Source: Gordionus sp. m RMFG-2023 (lineage: Eukaryota > Nematomorpha > Gordioida > Chordodea > Parachordodidae). From it: a stretch of DNA of 64,000 nt. Shown one piece after another: positions 37,094-49,350 of the stretch. The DNA lies in contig NC_088778.1 of assembly GCF_954871325.1 (NCBI RefSeq), forward strand, positions 27,513,120 to 27,577,119. The letters run 5' to 3'. Within the stretch, counting starts at the first letter, position 1. Each line of letters begins with the position of its first letter. The notes beneath the pieces were generated by a model, which was not told where the DNA came from, did no database searches, and saw only the letters and a program-made list of their open reading frames with translations. The translations under genes were made by a program, and so were the position numbers.

Positions 37094-40000
37094 TTATAAA
37101 TTAAAATCATCTGTATATGACCCGCATCTAGGGAAGTTGGGCGGTGGCTCTACAATATCATTCAATTCTCCAACCCACAAAACGACATTCATTCCTCCCA
37201 GTAAATGAAACGATAAATGGCAATGTAATAACCAAAACCCTTTTATTTTGTTTGTTTTTTTTAAAGTGATTTTATTTAAACCAAAGCCTTTATGGTAATA
37301 TTATATGTTAGAATCTTTTAAAAAATCGAATAGAATAAAAATAGCATATTTTATAATTTAATTAAAGAGTTGTTATAATACACAAATGAAAATTACTAAG
37401 CCCCTTATTATTATTTTTTTGTAATATCTTAAAAATATATTAACTTAAGTAATTTTTTTTATATTTTAACCTGGATTGTCAGCGACAAATCGAATAATTC
37501 CATAACCTCCTTGAGGTACTGCCAGAATGTTTTTGTAAACTGGATTGTAAAGATTGCGTTTTAAAGAACCCGAAACATCTAATTGCTTTATCTAGGTGCG
37601 CATGTTTAAAAAAAACTTTACTAAGTATATACTTAAAATAAAAACAAGGAGTGGCTAATGCAGGCTTGTTGCCGATACTATTAAAACGAATATAGATTCA
37701 CAAAATTATCGATAAATTTTTGATATACTTTTTTAAAAAATGATAATATTTTGAAATCAATTAGCGCACACATTTATATAAAAATTCAGAGTTGCCAAGT
37801 GTCGATCAATTGATCAATCAAATATGGTTAATTGACTGAAAGATTATTTGTTCGGTTAAATACTATTAAATTTTAAAAAGTTATTTTTGTGATTAAATAT
37901 ATCATATAGTATCATGTACTTTGATAGATAACATTAATAAAACAGCTGGAACGAATCTGACCCATAGTAATAAATCGCTATTAACTAGTGCTGTAAAGTA
38001 ATGTAAAAAGTAACGTCGTTGCTAATGGCGTTACCTTTTTTTGAATAAAAGGAACGCCATCGTTAAGTGTAATGGAAACGCGTTTATCTTTTGAGTAATG
38101 ATAACGCAAATCGTTACTCGTTATTTTAAATTTTTCCCTAAAAAATATGAAAAAAACATTTGAATTAGAAAATTATTTTTATTTATTTTTTAAATTTTAT
38201 AAATAATTTAAACCGAGTTTTTAATTTAGATCAACCACTAAATTCCTTCATTTTTATTTAAAATTTTTGTTGTTAAATTTTCAGTCAAGAATGTTAATCT
38301 AGTTATTATTGAATTAATCAATTATATGTAAATTTATATTCTTATTCTCTAATATTATAATTTATTTTTAAAGGAATATTATGTCAATTGTGCATTTTCT
38401 TCAGATCAAGATGAGTTAACCTGCCTTTGCTCCAATATAAAACATTTTTTACACCAATAAAGAAAACTAAGGGTAGAAAGTTTAAACTTTATAAGTGTAA
38501 ATTGTGTCCCAACTAAAATATCTTAACCTCATTTATGGAATAAATATATGGGCATCCTCCAAACAGTACATCCATTTTTAAGGAAAAAAATGAGAAGATA
38601 TCTGATTAAACTGGTTATAACAAGAAGGAACTCTTTCCATAACTCCATGAAATTAATAAATAGTCTTATTAAGAATAATGGCTACAAATTTGACAAATCT
38701 TATGATAAATCTAAATTAAAGAGTTTGCAGATAATGACAAGTTGATCATTGATGTATATTATATGACTATATATGTGATTTTATAGGTTATGGAACACGT
38801 TCCTAAGGCTCTTACGATTTTAATGAGAGTTAAAAAATAGCCACTTAATAATGCAATCATCAATGACAAAGATAAAAATATACTAGTTGAAATATTGCTT
38901 ACCATTTATATTTTGATTATATATTTTTTTAAATAGATGCGAGCACATCTATAAGGAAGAATATATATTATCAGCAGTTCACCCAGTATTTAAATCAGAA
39001 TGGCCCTGGTAAAATTGGATATGAAGAAGGAAGTGCTTAAATTTATTTCCTGTTCGAGAAAAGATTTAGAAAAAGAAAAAGTGGACTTGATTCCTTTAAA
39101 AAATAAAACATTTACAGATTATTTTCTAATAAAGATAAAAAAGTTGGATGAAGATCTGAATAAAAATTTTTTGAATATGAACTAAGCTTTTTTCAAAATA
39201 CAGATTATTCTTGATCTTTTATAAATTCCCCCAATTAAAATTTTCATTTATAAAATATAAAACAACCCTTCCATCCTCTGTGCTAGTTGAACATGTATTT
39301 AGCACAGCGAAATCTGTGTTGAGCACTAAGCGCTCTTGTTAATCTGATTAAAATTTTAAAATGAATTTTTGCTAAAAATAAATAAAAAATTATTACAAAA
39401 ATATATTATTTATCTTATAATATATTATTTTTGTATTATATTTTAGTTAAATAGCCAGTATCGCGCGTTCCTTTTTTTTCACAAAATAATAGATATATAA
39501 TCGTTACATTTTAAAAATTATTATATATTGAATATTTAATGAATTCCAAAGAAAAGAAACGAAAACTCATTTGGACCTTAGATATCTGAAAAAGAGCTCC
39601 ATAAAAAAATTTTTTAAACTGAAGGTCAAAAATTAATATGTATATTTAAATATATAAAAAATAATAAAAGTATAATAGTATTTACTTCCTCGAGTGTAGT
39701 AGAAATTCCTACCTTCTCCTGAGCCAATACTCTAAATGTGTGGCCATGAAGATGAAAAGAGTGTATATCGTATCTACCATTATTGCCTTTAAAATTAAAT
39801 AGCTAATTCTTATATAAAATTGTATATATTTTTTTTAATGTAGAAAAAAAAATCTCGAGTTTGGAACCAAAATCTGGACCTTCTCGAAGTACAAATCCCT
39901 AGAAACTTCAATTTTAAATTTTTATATGGGCCCTAACCAGAACCTCATTTTAAGATGTTCAGAAATAGAATCTATTTTGGTCCAATTTCCAAACTGGTAC

Positions 40001-43000
40001 ATCATAAATTTGATATAATTTAAAGAAATAGAGGAGGAGGGAGTGATAAATAAACCTTCATCTATTAGGATAAATTCGACGACGCTACCCAATTTGATTC
40101 GGTACATGTTGATACATTGGCAGAATTGGCGAGAACATTCTGGTCTATCTTCAATAGTGCAAAAATCTTCTTTAGGTACATCATGGAATTGGGTAAGGAG
40201 AGGGGATGATGGCTGAGCGAATGATATATTGTTAATATTGGGGAAACCTTTTATATATATATTTTTTTATTGAAACGATATTTTTGATTCTTTGGATAAA
40301 ATTGATAGAAGACCGAAAAATTTCAAATAATAAATTTTTTTTGGCATGTTAGTAAGTTAAGCTCTAGATAGATATAAAAAAAATAATAAAGAACGCTGGT
40401 TTAATGACGCATTAGGATAATACATTTTTTATAAAATATTTAATAGCGTCATGATTTATCCCTTTATATCTATAAACACTATTTCGGAATATCAATTATA
40501 TTTATCTGAATGATACGCAATAAATTATTTTGATTCAGATCAATCCTTATCCAGAGCCCTCTCCCCTAAGCCAATAACGTTGATACCTCCTGATGACTAA
40601 AATATAAAATGAATCAAAAAAAGGATAAGGACTATATTGGGCCAGAATCAGGCTTAACAATGAATAAAATGTTTAGGTTGGGCTTAGCAACGTATAAAAA
40701 TATGATAAAAATTTAAGACCGAAAATAATTTTATTATTTAAAGGGCTCAATTCATAGTGAAATTTATTACGGCGCAATTTAACACCCATTAGATTTTTAA
40801 AATCAGGTTATAACATCAATTTTTCTTTTTATTAATATTAATGTTATGTTGAATTCCATTTTTAATAATAAAAAATGATCTCAAATAAATAAAAAATCGA
40901 TCAGCTGTTAAATGTTGCTGGATCAAATCCCACTATAAATGTAGCCTTAGGGTACGGTCCGTTCATAATAAAATGGGTGGACGGATTTATTTTAATAAAA
41001 ATTTATCTGATGTTTAATTCTTTGCTATATATTGACCCATCAATATCCATTTTGTAAAATGTAAATGTTTAGGAAATGGAATAAAAGGGTTATCAATTTT
41101 GTAAAAATTTTTAGATTTTCAGATTTATAACTCATGATAATGGATAAAAAAATTTACAATTTAGCGATTAATCGCGTTTAAAATATGCCATGTGATTTAT
41201 ATTGCTTTAATAAGGATAATATATAGTTTACCATTGCCGACAAAGCTATCAGCGAAAAAATAGAATTTCGAGTCCACCGATTCAATAGATTCTTGGTCGG
41301 ATAAGGACAAAGATCTCAAATCGCTAGTTTTGATGTAAGCAGGATTCGTAGAAAAATCAAGAAGATGAGCTGGGTTGTATACCTGAAATTAGTTATTTAT
41401 TTTAAAAAAAATATAGAAATATAAATTAGTATGACAAAGTTGCAGGCTATCATTATAATTCAATCATAACACTACTAGTTCTATCAAAATTAATGATTGA
41501 TTACAAAAGGGCTTGATATTTTTTTTAAAAATTCATTTTATTCCTTAAAATCTTTTTGTATTCTTCTTCCTTTCGATTCTAACATATATAAAATAAATGT
41601 TATCGTCATGTTGCAATTGGTAACTGGTGAAATTTTTTATATATGTACTTGGTAATACCAAAATGGTAGATATTTTTAAATAACTATCATCTATATATTA
41701 TAGTATTTTTTTAAAAACTTTCCATAAATCAGCGAGATAAGATGTGAAACCATCATCTAGAGCCTTAACGGCCGCCTCTTTGATGCAATTCATCAGCCCC
41801 GAGAGGATCACCTTCTGTGATAGAGTATATACAAGGTACGATTTTGCTCTAGCCCTATAAGTGGCACCTTTTTCGATATAACACTCTCCATCACCTTCCC
41901 AGTTCATTTCAAAAGCCAGGTACTCATAGTCCCAAACATTTGATATCTCGCTACGATCAATAGGTTCTATCAATACGTCATACGTTTCGGCTGCAAATAA
42001 ATACAGCTTGTCGACCACTACTGAACTGATAGGAAATCCATCGGCTTGAACTACTTTTAGTTTATGATTACGGATACTGAGAGAGATGGGACAAAAAAGG
42101 AATCCGTTGCTCACCAATCTCAAATACAGTTTTTGACCAACCGGTTTATATAAGAAGTAAGCAGGTGGAGAATGATCAAAATCTCCGCTTCTACCATTGA
42201 CTAGGATACTTTGAGGAGGTGTGCCCTCTGTGTCAGGTAAGAAAAGCGCTGCCCTGAATCTCGGAGACCAATCCTGTATGAAGGCCACCTTGTTCAAATC
42301 GTGTTGGTGTGGGACATGATTAGGATCCGAGCTGTAATGCTTTGTGCGAATTACAAAAGATCCAGCCACACCTTTAAAAGAAAGGAAACAATAATATATT
42401 TATATATTTTTAAAATTTAAATTTAAATTTAATTTTGGATTTTAGTAAGTCATTTTAAATCTTCTTTCACAAAATTGAAAAATTACGAAAAATATTAAAT
42501 AAAAAAAAATCGAAATAATTCTGTCAAATATTGTTACTTGAATACGATGTGAGCTTATTAATATTAGCAACTATATGGATCAAGCCTCTGAGAATTGAGC
42601 TCCTCTTTCTTAGGCTTAAAATCTGTTCTGAGGTCGTATATTACCCTCCCCCCTTTCCCCAAACTCAATTTATAATAAAGTATTCATCTTTATCACCAAT
42701 CTAAATACCGGAACGATGATTAACATATCCTATTTTTTTCTATATATATCCCAGATCTTTCGTGATATTTTCCCAATCATTTTCTCTGATAATCCGTATG
42801 ACGATTATTTTATCAAAAGTTTTCTTTTTTTTCCTTTCATAGAATCCTATTTCTTCATAATTTAACCTAATTGCTCTTATCCTATCAATCGCCATTACAA
42901 CCTTAATAAAAGAGAGTTGAAATTTCTCCCTTATCACATAATTTATAGCCATATCCTATAAGTAGTATGACATTTTCTTTCCTTTTATCTATTTTTAAAA

Positions 43001-44342
43001 AAAATACCGTTATCTCTCAAAAAAGACACATGGGCATGCCAGAATCTAGTGCCGGGCGGATGAGCTATGAATTTGTAACGGAAAGTTGTTCCGTGATTTA
43101 TTAAGCACTGGGTAATAAATGGCACACCATCCATGAAAGGCGTTTTTTTGTGGTGTAAACCATGCCAATGAATGGCTAAAGATTCCCCGCTCAATAGGTT
43201 GTTGGTCACGTTTACTATCACTATGTCGTTCTCGCATACCTTCATGACGTGTTCAAATTAAAGAAACTTTGATATAATACATTATATAACTTTAAACAAA
43301 AAAGTGATGGGGGGGGGGATTAAAACGATAAATTTTTATTTTATATCTTATCTAGTCTATATAGCTCGAAAATGTTTTTCTGAAAATATTTGTGCAGAAG
43401 GTAACCATAAGCTAATATTCATTTTTTTTTCTTCTTCTTTCTATTTTTCTTACTTTCTTTCCCTCCTTCTTTCTTTATTTTTTCTTCCTTTATTATTTTA
43501 AATCTTAAATCATTTTCCTAAATACCCCGAACACAAAGAATAATATTTTTTCTTTATTAATTTTAATATAAATCGTTTCATATAGAAAAAAATAAGAAAA
43601 AATAAAACCAGAGATTTAATCCTTAGTTATTAAATACTGATATGCTAAAGAAGATAATTATTTCTAACTCAAACCTTAGCTAAGGTCTTAATGTACAGTG
43701 ACATTGAGAGAAAATTTATTATGATGTTTAGGAAGGTCTAAATCTATTTTAAGTTTCTTTATTAACATTCCCCTGATAGTATTTTAAGATGATAAAATAT
43801 TTTTTTACTTATAGGATCTATATATGGTTAAAATTTCTCACAATTTTACTTAAAAAAAATAAAATTAAAATATAAAATAATTAGATATGAGTATAGAATC
43901 CAAAATAGGAATAAATAAGGCAAAAGATGCGATTATCGTGAATTATCTTTGTTATAAAATATATATAAATTTATATAATTTTGTACTCGAATATCTGGCC
44001 CTGGCAACATTTCATTCACTAAGAAAATAGATCTGGAATTCCCATCTACCGGGATGCACCCCGGCAAATAGCAGTCACCAAGTATTTCCGGACAATTTCC
44101 GCATTGAGGTTTTAACATGGATCTCGAGAATGTTACCTATTTTTTTATATAAAGATAATAATTATATTTGAAAAAAAAAGACAGACAAATCGAAAAAAAT
44201 AATCAAAAATATCAAACTTGAAAATCGTAATGACATTCCATAGGTTCATCATCGCATGGCCTATCGCAAGGGTGTTGGGGTTTTAATAATATGTCAATTA
44301 CTGAGCCTTTGTACAACACGTTTATGCAGCCCAAGGTATTCA
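37094..44342 (-). CDS. Multicopper oxidase (animal laccase-like), nine exons, 5' end missing
   Basis: Secreted-type copper oxidase: oxidises phenols or metals and reduces oxygen to water. Exons in transcript order: 44342-44218, 44136-43987, 43239-43008, 42371-41833, 41382-41232, 40247-40056, 39786-39686, 37591-37471, 37239-37094, joining in phase to about 584 residues. A cysteine-rich leader ([32 protein letters not shown]) resembles that of insect laccases. Copper ligands are all present: HWHG and FWHAH in domain 1, HSFHLHGH and [12 protein letters not shown] in domain 3, the last supplying the type 1 site with an axial methionine. Domain 3 also has LERNL-like LKRNL and the tail [10 protein letters not shown]. 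The end of exon 4 is uncertain (41833, 41812 or further). The first exon with the signal peptide was not found. Two damaged relatives lie at 47318-49350. Likely roles by family are cuticle tanning, phenolic detoxification or metal handling. Confidence 0.92.
37985..39420 (+). mobile_element. hAT transposon fossil (BED-finger type) in an oxidase intron
   Basis: Lies antisense in the 2.1 kb intron between oxidase exons 7 and 8. The left end TAGTGCTGTAAAGTAATG is followed by repeated AACG.C.TTAC motifs (38010-38125). 38450-38515 reads as a BED-like zinc-finger start ([11 protein letters not shown]). 39265-39345 reads as the hATC end ([20 protein letters not shown]). The transposase between is mostly gone. 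A shorter relative lies at 60440-60910. No target-site duplication was found. Confidence 0.65.
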
Positions 44343-46454
44343 CTAGAAATAAAATCGGTTAGTTTTAAGCACTATTTTTATAAAAAAATAAATATATGGA
44401 CTGTTTAAAAAAAAAGGAATATACAAATTGACAAGATAGGTAAACATTTGGGCAAGAATTAAGTGGAATTAGATGTAGAGTGGAAAAAGCACAAATTATC
44501 AGGAAGCAATTAGTGGTATTATGAATACTGCTCTTTTGATAATTTGGGAACTGGAAGTTTTACTAAATTAAATCTATTAAGAATCAAAACGAATAAATGA
44601 ATTAATATTAGGCATATAGATAGATTTATGTTAACTAAATATATTTTATACTTTGGGCAGAAAGAATCATGATATAAATACTTAATGGACGATACAAGAA
44701 ATGCATTTTTGAGACAGATTTATAAATTATTTAACCAAATTAAAATCTTAAACATTTTACAAATAAAATTTTTATTTTTATTTTCTGAAAGTCGCCTAAA
44801 TTAAACAATATTTATAGGCCTTTTTTTTAAAAAAAAAGTGATGATGATAAATATATTAGAAGACATTGAAATAAAGTACCTTTGTTTTGATATAATAGTT
44901 AATAAAAACCGAATAAATTAAAGTCAAATTCAATTATTAACATCCTTGAAAATTAAGGATAAAACGATGATAATCTTAATATTAATCGCTTTCGAAAGCA
45001 ATGAAGTCTTGAATATTCTTCATAATAAAAGATAGTAATAATAGTAAATTCTAAACCTTAATCACCAAAAGCATCATTAGCCTTAAAAATCTCTTCATTT
45101 TTTTAGCAACATTTTTTAAAATGACCTTTTGTTTTAGCTAACAATTTCAAAATATTTTCAAAATGACCCTATTTTTAAAAAATGACCTTCATTTTGGCTT
45201 ACAAAGACCTTCTTTTTTGGCTAATATTTTCAAAATGACCTTCTCTTTTTTTTAACAAACATTTTACAAATGACATTTTTGTGTAAATAAAAATATTTTA
45301 AAAAATTTTTTTGGGGGGGGGGGGGGTCCTCAAAATATTCACAGAGACGCTATGGTTGGTCACAAAGACAACAGTCGTATCAATTTAGCTTGATAATAAA
45401 ATAAACGTTTTTTTAAAGGTACAAATTTAAAATTAAATATGTTTTCAAATTTCACTATAAAATTGTCCTTTGAAAAATATATTATGACAATTTAGTATAT
45501 GATATTTAATTATTTATCTTGTTTTTTTTTGTAGAATATATGATTTATTAATTTTATATTTTTTTAAAAAAAACCTTATATGTCGCTCTATAAAATTGTG
45601 ACTTAAAATATTATAAAATTTTAAATATATTAAATAGAAGTATATAATTCATATCCTTAAATGATTTACAAATATAGGCTGTAGTTATCTTAATTTTCTA
45701 AAAAACCAGATTATGCTTTATTATTTTTTAAAATTGCATTATACTATTATTTTGAATAGTATTAGGTTACTTTCAAACAAATCTTTTCGCGTTTTTCTGG
45801 TTTCGCCAAATTATTTTCTTTCAAACTAACAATTTTTATTATACAGCTGTTTTATATTACAAAATATTTAAATAAATAATTTGTGCCTTTATCCAGAAAA
45901 GGGACCAATTTTACTTTAAAACTAATATTATTTACTATATAAAAATCATATAAAGTACTTATAGCACCATATTATTTTTAAATAGCCTATAAAAGCAGGG
46001 TAAACAAATTGAATTTTTAGATGGTAAATTTATCTAAGAGAAAAATATTAATTCTTAAATTTATTACTTTTAATAAAATACTATTCACCACATAAATTTA
46101 TATCTTTTTATTATAAAATTGTTACATAAAAAAATGTAAATAATGAATATATTAAATATATAATACAGTTTTTCACTATTGTATTAAGAGATGCATAAAT
46201 GGAAAATATGGGATAAATATAAAAAATCTATTGTTGTTGCTATAATTTTAATGACACCTTATAACCGAAATAATATTTGCAAGGTTTTCATTTATAAATA
46301 TGAAATTGTTATATAATATTTCAATAATGTAAAGTAAAATATATTTCAAGATTTTTAATTGCCCTAAAATATTCTGGGATAAATAATATCTGTCTTTAAA
46401 TTTATTGAATAACTATTTTAATTTAATAAAGATATATATATTTTTTTATTCTCT
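44343..46454. other. Region 5' of the oxidase exons, AT-rich
   Basis: The missing first exon(s) of the oxidase should lie here or beyond, but I could not identify a signal-peptide exon. 45300-45327 contains a long G run. Apart from the tandem repeat listed separately, nothing else was recognised. Confidence 0.5.
45085..45295. repeat. Degenerate tandem repeat (TTTTGGCTAACA..CAAAATGACCTT)
   Basis: Five or six imperfect copies of a unit of about 35-40 bp. It contains CAAAATGACCTT, T-rich sequence and TTGGCTAACA, followed by a G run. No coding role is apparent. Confidence 0.7.
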
Positions 46455-47215
46455 TTAGCTTTCACCTTTTCTGGTGGTAAGCTCCTTGAACATCTCTCTC
46501 CACTTTATGTTATTCATACAATCTCTTTAACTAATTTATACTTCTTTATATTGTCTATAACTTTATGGCCCCATTGAAGTTTTGGCCTTCCTCTTTTACG
46601 TTTGCCCATCATTTCCAAACTCTCAACTTTATTTCCTATGTAGTTCATAGGCCTTCTCATTGTTTGCCCATACCACCTAATTCTGTTTACCATTAACTTA
46701 GTCTTAATGGGCACTTTTAACTAGTTAGTATTCTTGTACTGTGCACTTTATCCTTTCTTGTTACCCCAGCAATCATCCTCAGCATTCTCATCTACATTTG
46801 TAGACTTCTCATTCTTTGGTTGGCCATGTTTCAGAACTATATAATAGTTGGTTGTACTATGGAACTGTAAATTTTTCCCTTTAATTTGTGTGAGATTCTT
46901 TTGTCAAATAGCACTCCAGATAAAGATCTTCACTAACCACCCTTAATTAATCTTACTCTTTATCTCTTTTTCTATTGTGCCGTTTGTTTGTATAGTGGAG
47001 CCCAAATATTTGCAGCTTTCAATTGCCGATATCTGCCTTCATTTATATCAATACTCTCTGTTTCATCTCCTCCTACCACCATATACTCCGTCTTTTCTCT
47101 ATTTACTTTGAATCTGTGCGTTTCTAGGATATTTATTCAACTCACTAATCTTTCTTTCATTTCATCCTTAGATTCGGCAAGTATCACAATGATTTTATTA
47201 GACTAAGGTAGAAAG
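46455..47215 (-). mobile_element. LINE fragment (family B, RTE/CR1-like RT C-terminus)
   Basis: Read on the - strand, 47205-46990 gives IIVILAESKDEMKERLVS, then ETHRFKVNREKTEYMVVGGD, which is the end of an RT domain. 46714-46514 gives VNRIRWYGQTMRRPMNYIGN, then GKRKRGRPKLQWG, the C-terminal block of LINEs often annotated as craniofacial development protein 2-like. The 3' end reads GGAGCTTACCACCAGAAAAG followed by GTGAAAGCT near 46455, shared with the SINE at 59340. It is 5'-truncated and interrupted. Confidence 0.85.
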
Positions 47216-47317
47216 GAATATTCATATATTTTTTTGCACTTTTACTGATAATAGCTTTTAAAAAGAACTCTATTTTTGAAATGTATAATTTTCAAATTGG
47301 ATTCAAAGTATACCATA

Positions 47318-48300
47318 TGATTTATATTGTTTTAATGAAGATAATATAAGGTTTACTATTTTCGGCAAAGCTAAAAACGAAAAAATATGATTTCTTGTCC
47401 ACCGATTCAGTGAATATTTGGTAATAAGGGGACAAAGATATCAAATCGTTACCTTTGATGTATGCATGATACGTAGAAAAATCAAGGTGAGCTGGTTGTA
47501 TACCTGAAATTAGTTAGTTATTTAAAAAAAATATATATAATGTATAGATACAATCTAGCGGCTATCATTATATCTCAATTATAACATAATTAACTATATC
47601 AATATTAATGATTGATTACAAAAGGGCTTAAGATTTTTTATTATTCATATTATTCCTTAAAATAAAGACTTACTTTCTTCGTATTCTTCTTCCTTTCTAT
47701 TCTAACATATATAAAATAAATGTTTTTTTTACCGACATGTTGCAATTGGTCTCGTAAAACCTTTTATATACGTGCTTAATAGTTGATAATAAATCACACC
47801 AAAATGGATATTTATAAAGAACTATTATTAATATATTATAGATTATTTTTTAAAATTTTTCATGAATCAAAAGAATATTATTTATTTATAGAAGTATTAT
47901 CTTCCAAAGATGTAAAACCATCATTAAGAGCCTTAACGGCCTTTTTGATGCTAGTCATCAGTTCCGAAAGAATCCCCTTCTGTGATAGAGTATATACCAA
48001 ATATGATTTAGCTTAAGCTCTATAAGTGATACCTCTCTCAATATAACACACATCGTCACCTTCCCCGCTCATTTCAAAAGCCAAGTACTTATAGTCCCAC
48101 ACATCTAATATCTTGCTAAGATCTATAGGTTCTATCAACACGTCGTAGGTTTTGGCTGCAAACAAATACAACTTGTCGACTACTACTGGACTGATAGGAA
48201 GCCCAACGGCTTGAATTGTTATAAGTTTATGATTAAGATTGTGAGATAGGTAGGAGGACAAAAAATGAATCCCTAACTCACCAATCTCAAATACACAGAT
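47318..48300 (-). pseudogene. Multicopper oxidase pseudogene (exon 5 and half of exon 4)
   Basis: 47318-47510 corresponds to oxidase exon 5 (41232-41382) with its acceptor. The intron follows, and 47885-48261 corresponds to the second half of exon 4, including [20 protein letters not shown] and WDYKYLAFEMSGEGDDVCYI. It carries an in-frame stop within TYRA-AKSYL and frame losses in exon 5. Its right part forms the left arm of an inverted repeat with 48779-49355. The + strand frame at 47783-48016 is a shadow. Confidence 0.8.
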
Positions 48301-49350
48301 TTTGAGTAATGAATTTTAAAATGGCAAAGAAAGAGATGTTCTAATCTCATAGGCTTGATTCATATAGTAGATATTCTCAATAAGCTCAAACCATATTCAA
48401 TTAACAATATTTGACAGAATTATTACGATTCCTTTTATTTCTTCCTATCATAATAATTTTTAAATTATTATTCTTCTCAAGTTTCATATTTTACGAACGA
48501 AAATTTAAAATGACTTCTTATTTAAATCAAAAATTAAAAAAATTAAAAAAAATAAAATTAGAAAAATATATAAATATAGTAAATAAATCCTTTTTTCAGG
48601 TGTGGCTGGATCTTTCGTAATTTGGGCAAAGCGCAACAACTCGGCTCTTAATCACGTCCGACAACAACAAAATTTGAATAAAGTGTCCTTCATTCAGAAT
48701 TGGTCGTTTAAACTCTAGGCAGCTGTTTTCTTACCCCTCTAGGAGGATATGCCTCCTCTAACAATTTTAGTCATTTTTTCAATTACTATATTTATATATT
48801 TTTTTAATTTATTTATTTTTACTTTGGATTTAAATAGGAAATTTTAAATCTTCGTTCATAAAATTTAAAAAAAAAATAACAAAAAATAATCATTTAAAAA
48901 TTAATGTGGTAGGAAGGAAAAAGAAGAGTCGAAATAATTCTGTCAAATAAATTGAATATGATTTGAGCTTATTACGATTTACTATATGAATAAAGCCTAT
49001 GAGAGAACCTCTCTTTCTTAGCCATTTAAATTTAAATTAACATCTGTGTATTTGATATTGGTGAATAACGGGTTCCTTTTTGTTCTATCTCTTTCCCTAT
49101 ACGTATTCATTACCTCCAAATATTTCAGGACGATGGGCTTCCTATTAGTTCCAGTAGTGGTAGACAAGCTGTATTTGTTTGCAGCCGAAACGTACGACGT
49201 GTTGATAGAACCTATTGATCGTAGCGAGATATTAAATGTGTGGGACTATGAGTATTTGACTTTTGAAATGAGCTGGGAAGGTGACGGGGTGTATTACATT
49301 GAGAGAGGTGTCACTTATAGGATTCAAACTAAATCGTATTTCATACAAAT
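48300..49350 (+). pseudogene. Rearranged, palindromic multicopper oxidase pseudogene
   Basis: 48300-48598 is intron 3 of the oxidase read in + coding sense. 48599-48770 is the first half of exon 4 ([20 protein letters not shown]), with stops. 48779-49030 is intron 3 again but in the opposite sense. 49040-49350 is the second half of exon 4 in + sense ([20 protein letters not shown], then FEMSWEGDGVYYIERG). Together with 48000-48300 this makes an inverted repeat with arms of about 580 bp around a spacer of about 180 bp. It cannot encode an oxidase. The right arm ends at gypsy fossil 3. Confidence 0.85.

Noticed and set aside
42740-42952. 70-codon - strand frame inside oxidase intron 3
   Set aside because: It lies between two exons that join in phase without it and shows no oxidase or other family features.
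43304-43501. 65-codon + strand frame rich in Phe/Ser/Leu
   Set aside because: Low-complexity polypyrimidine DNA in an oxidase intron; chance frame.
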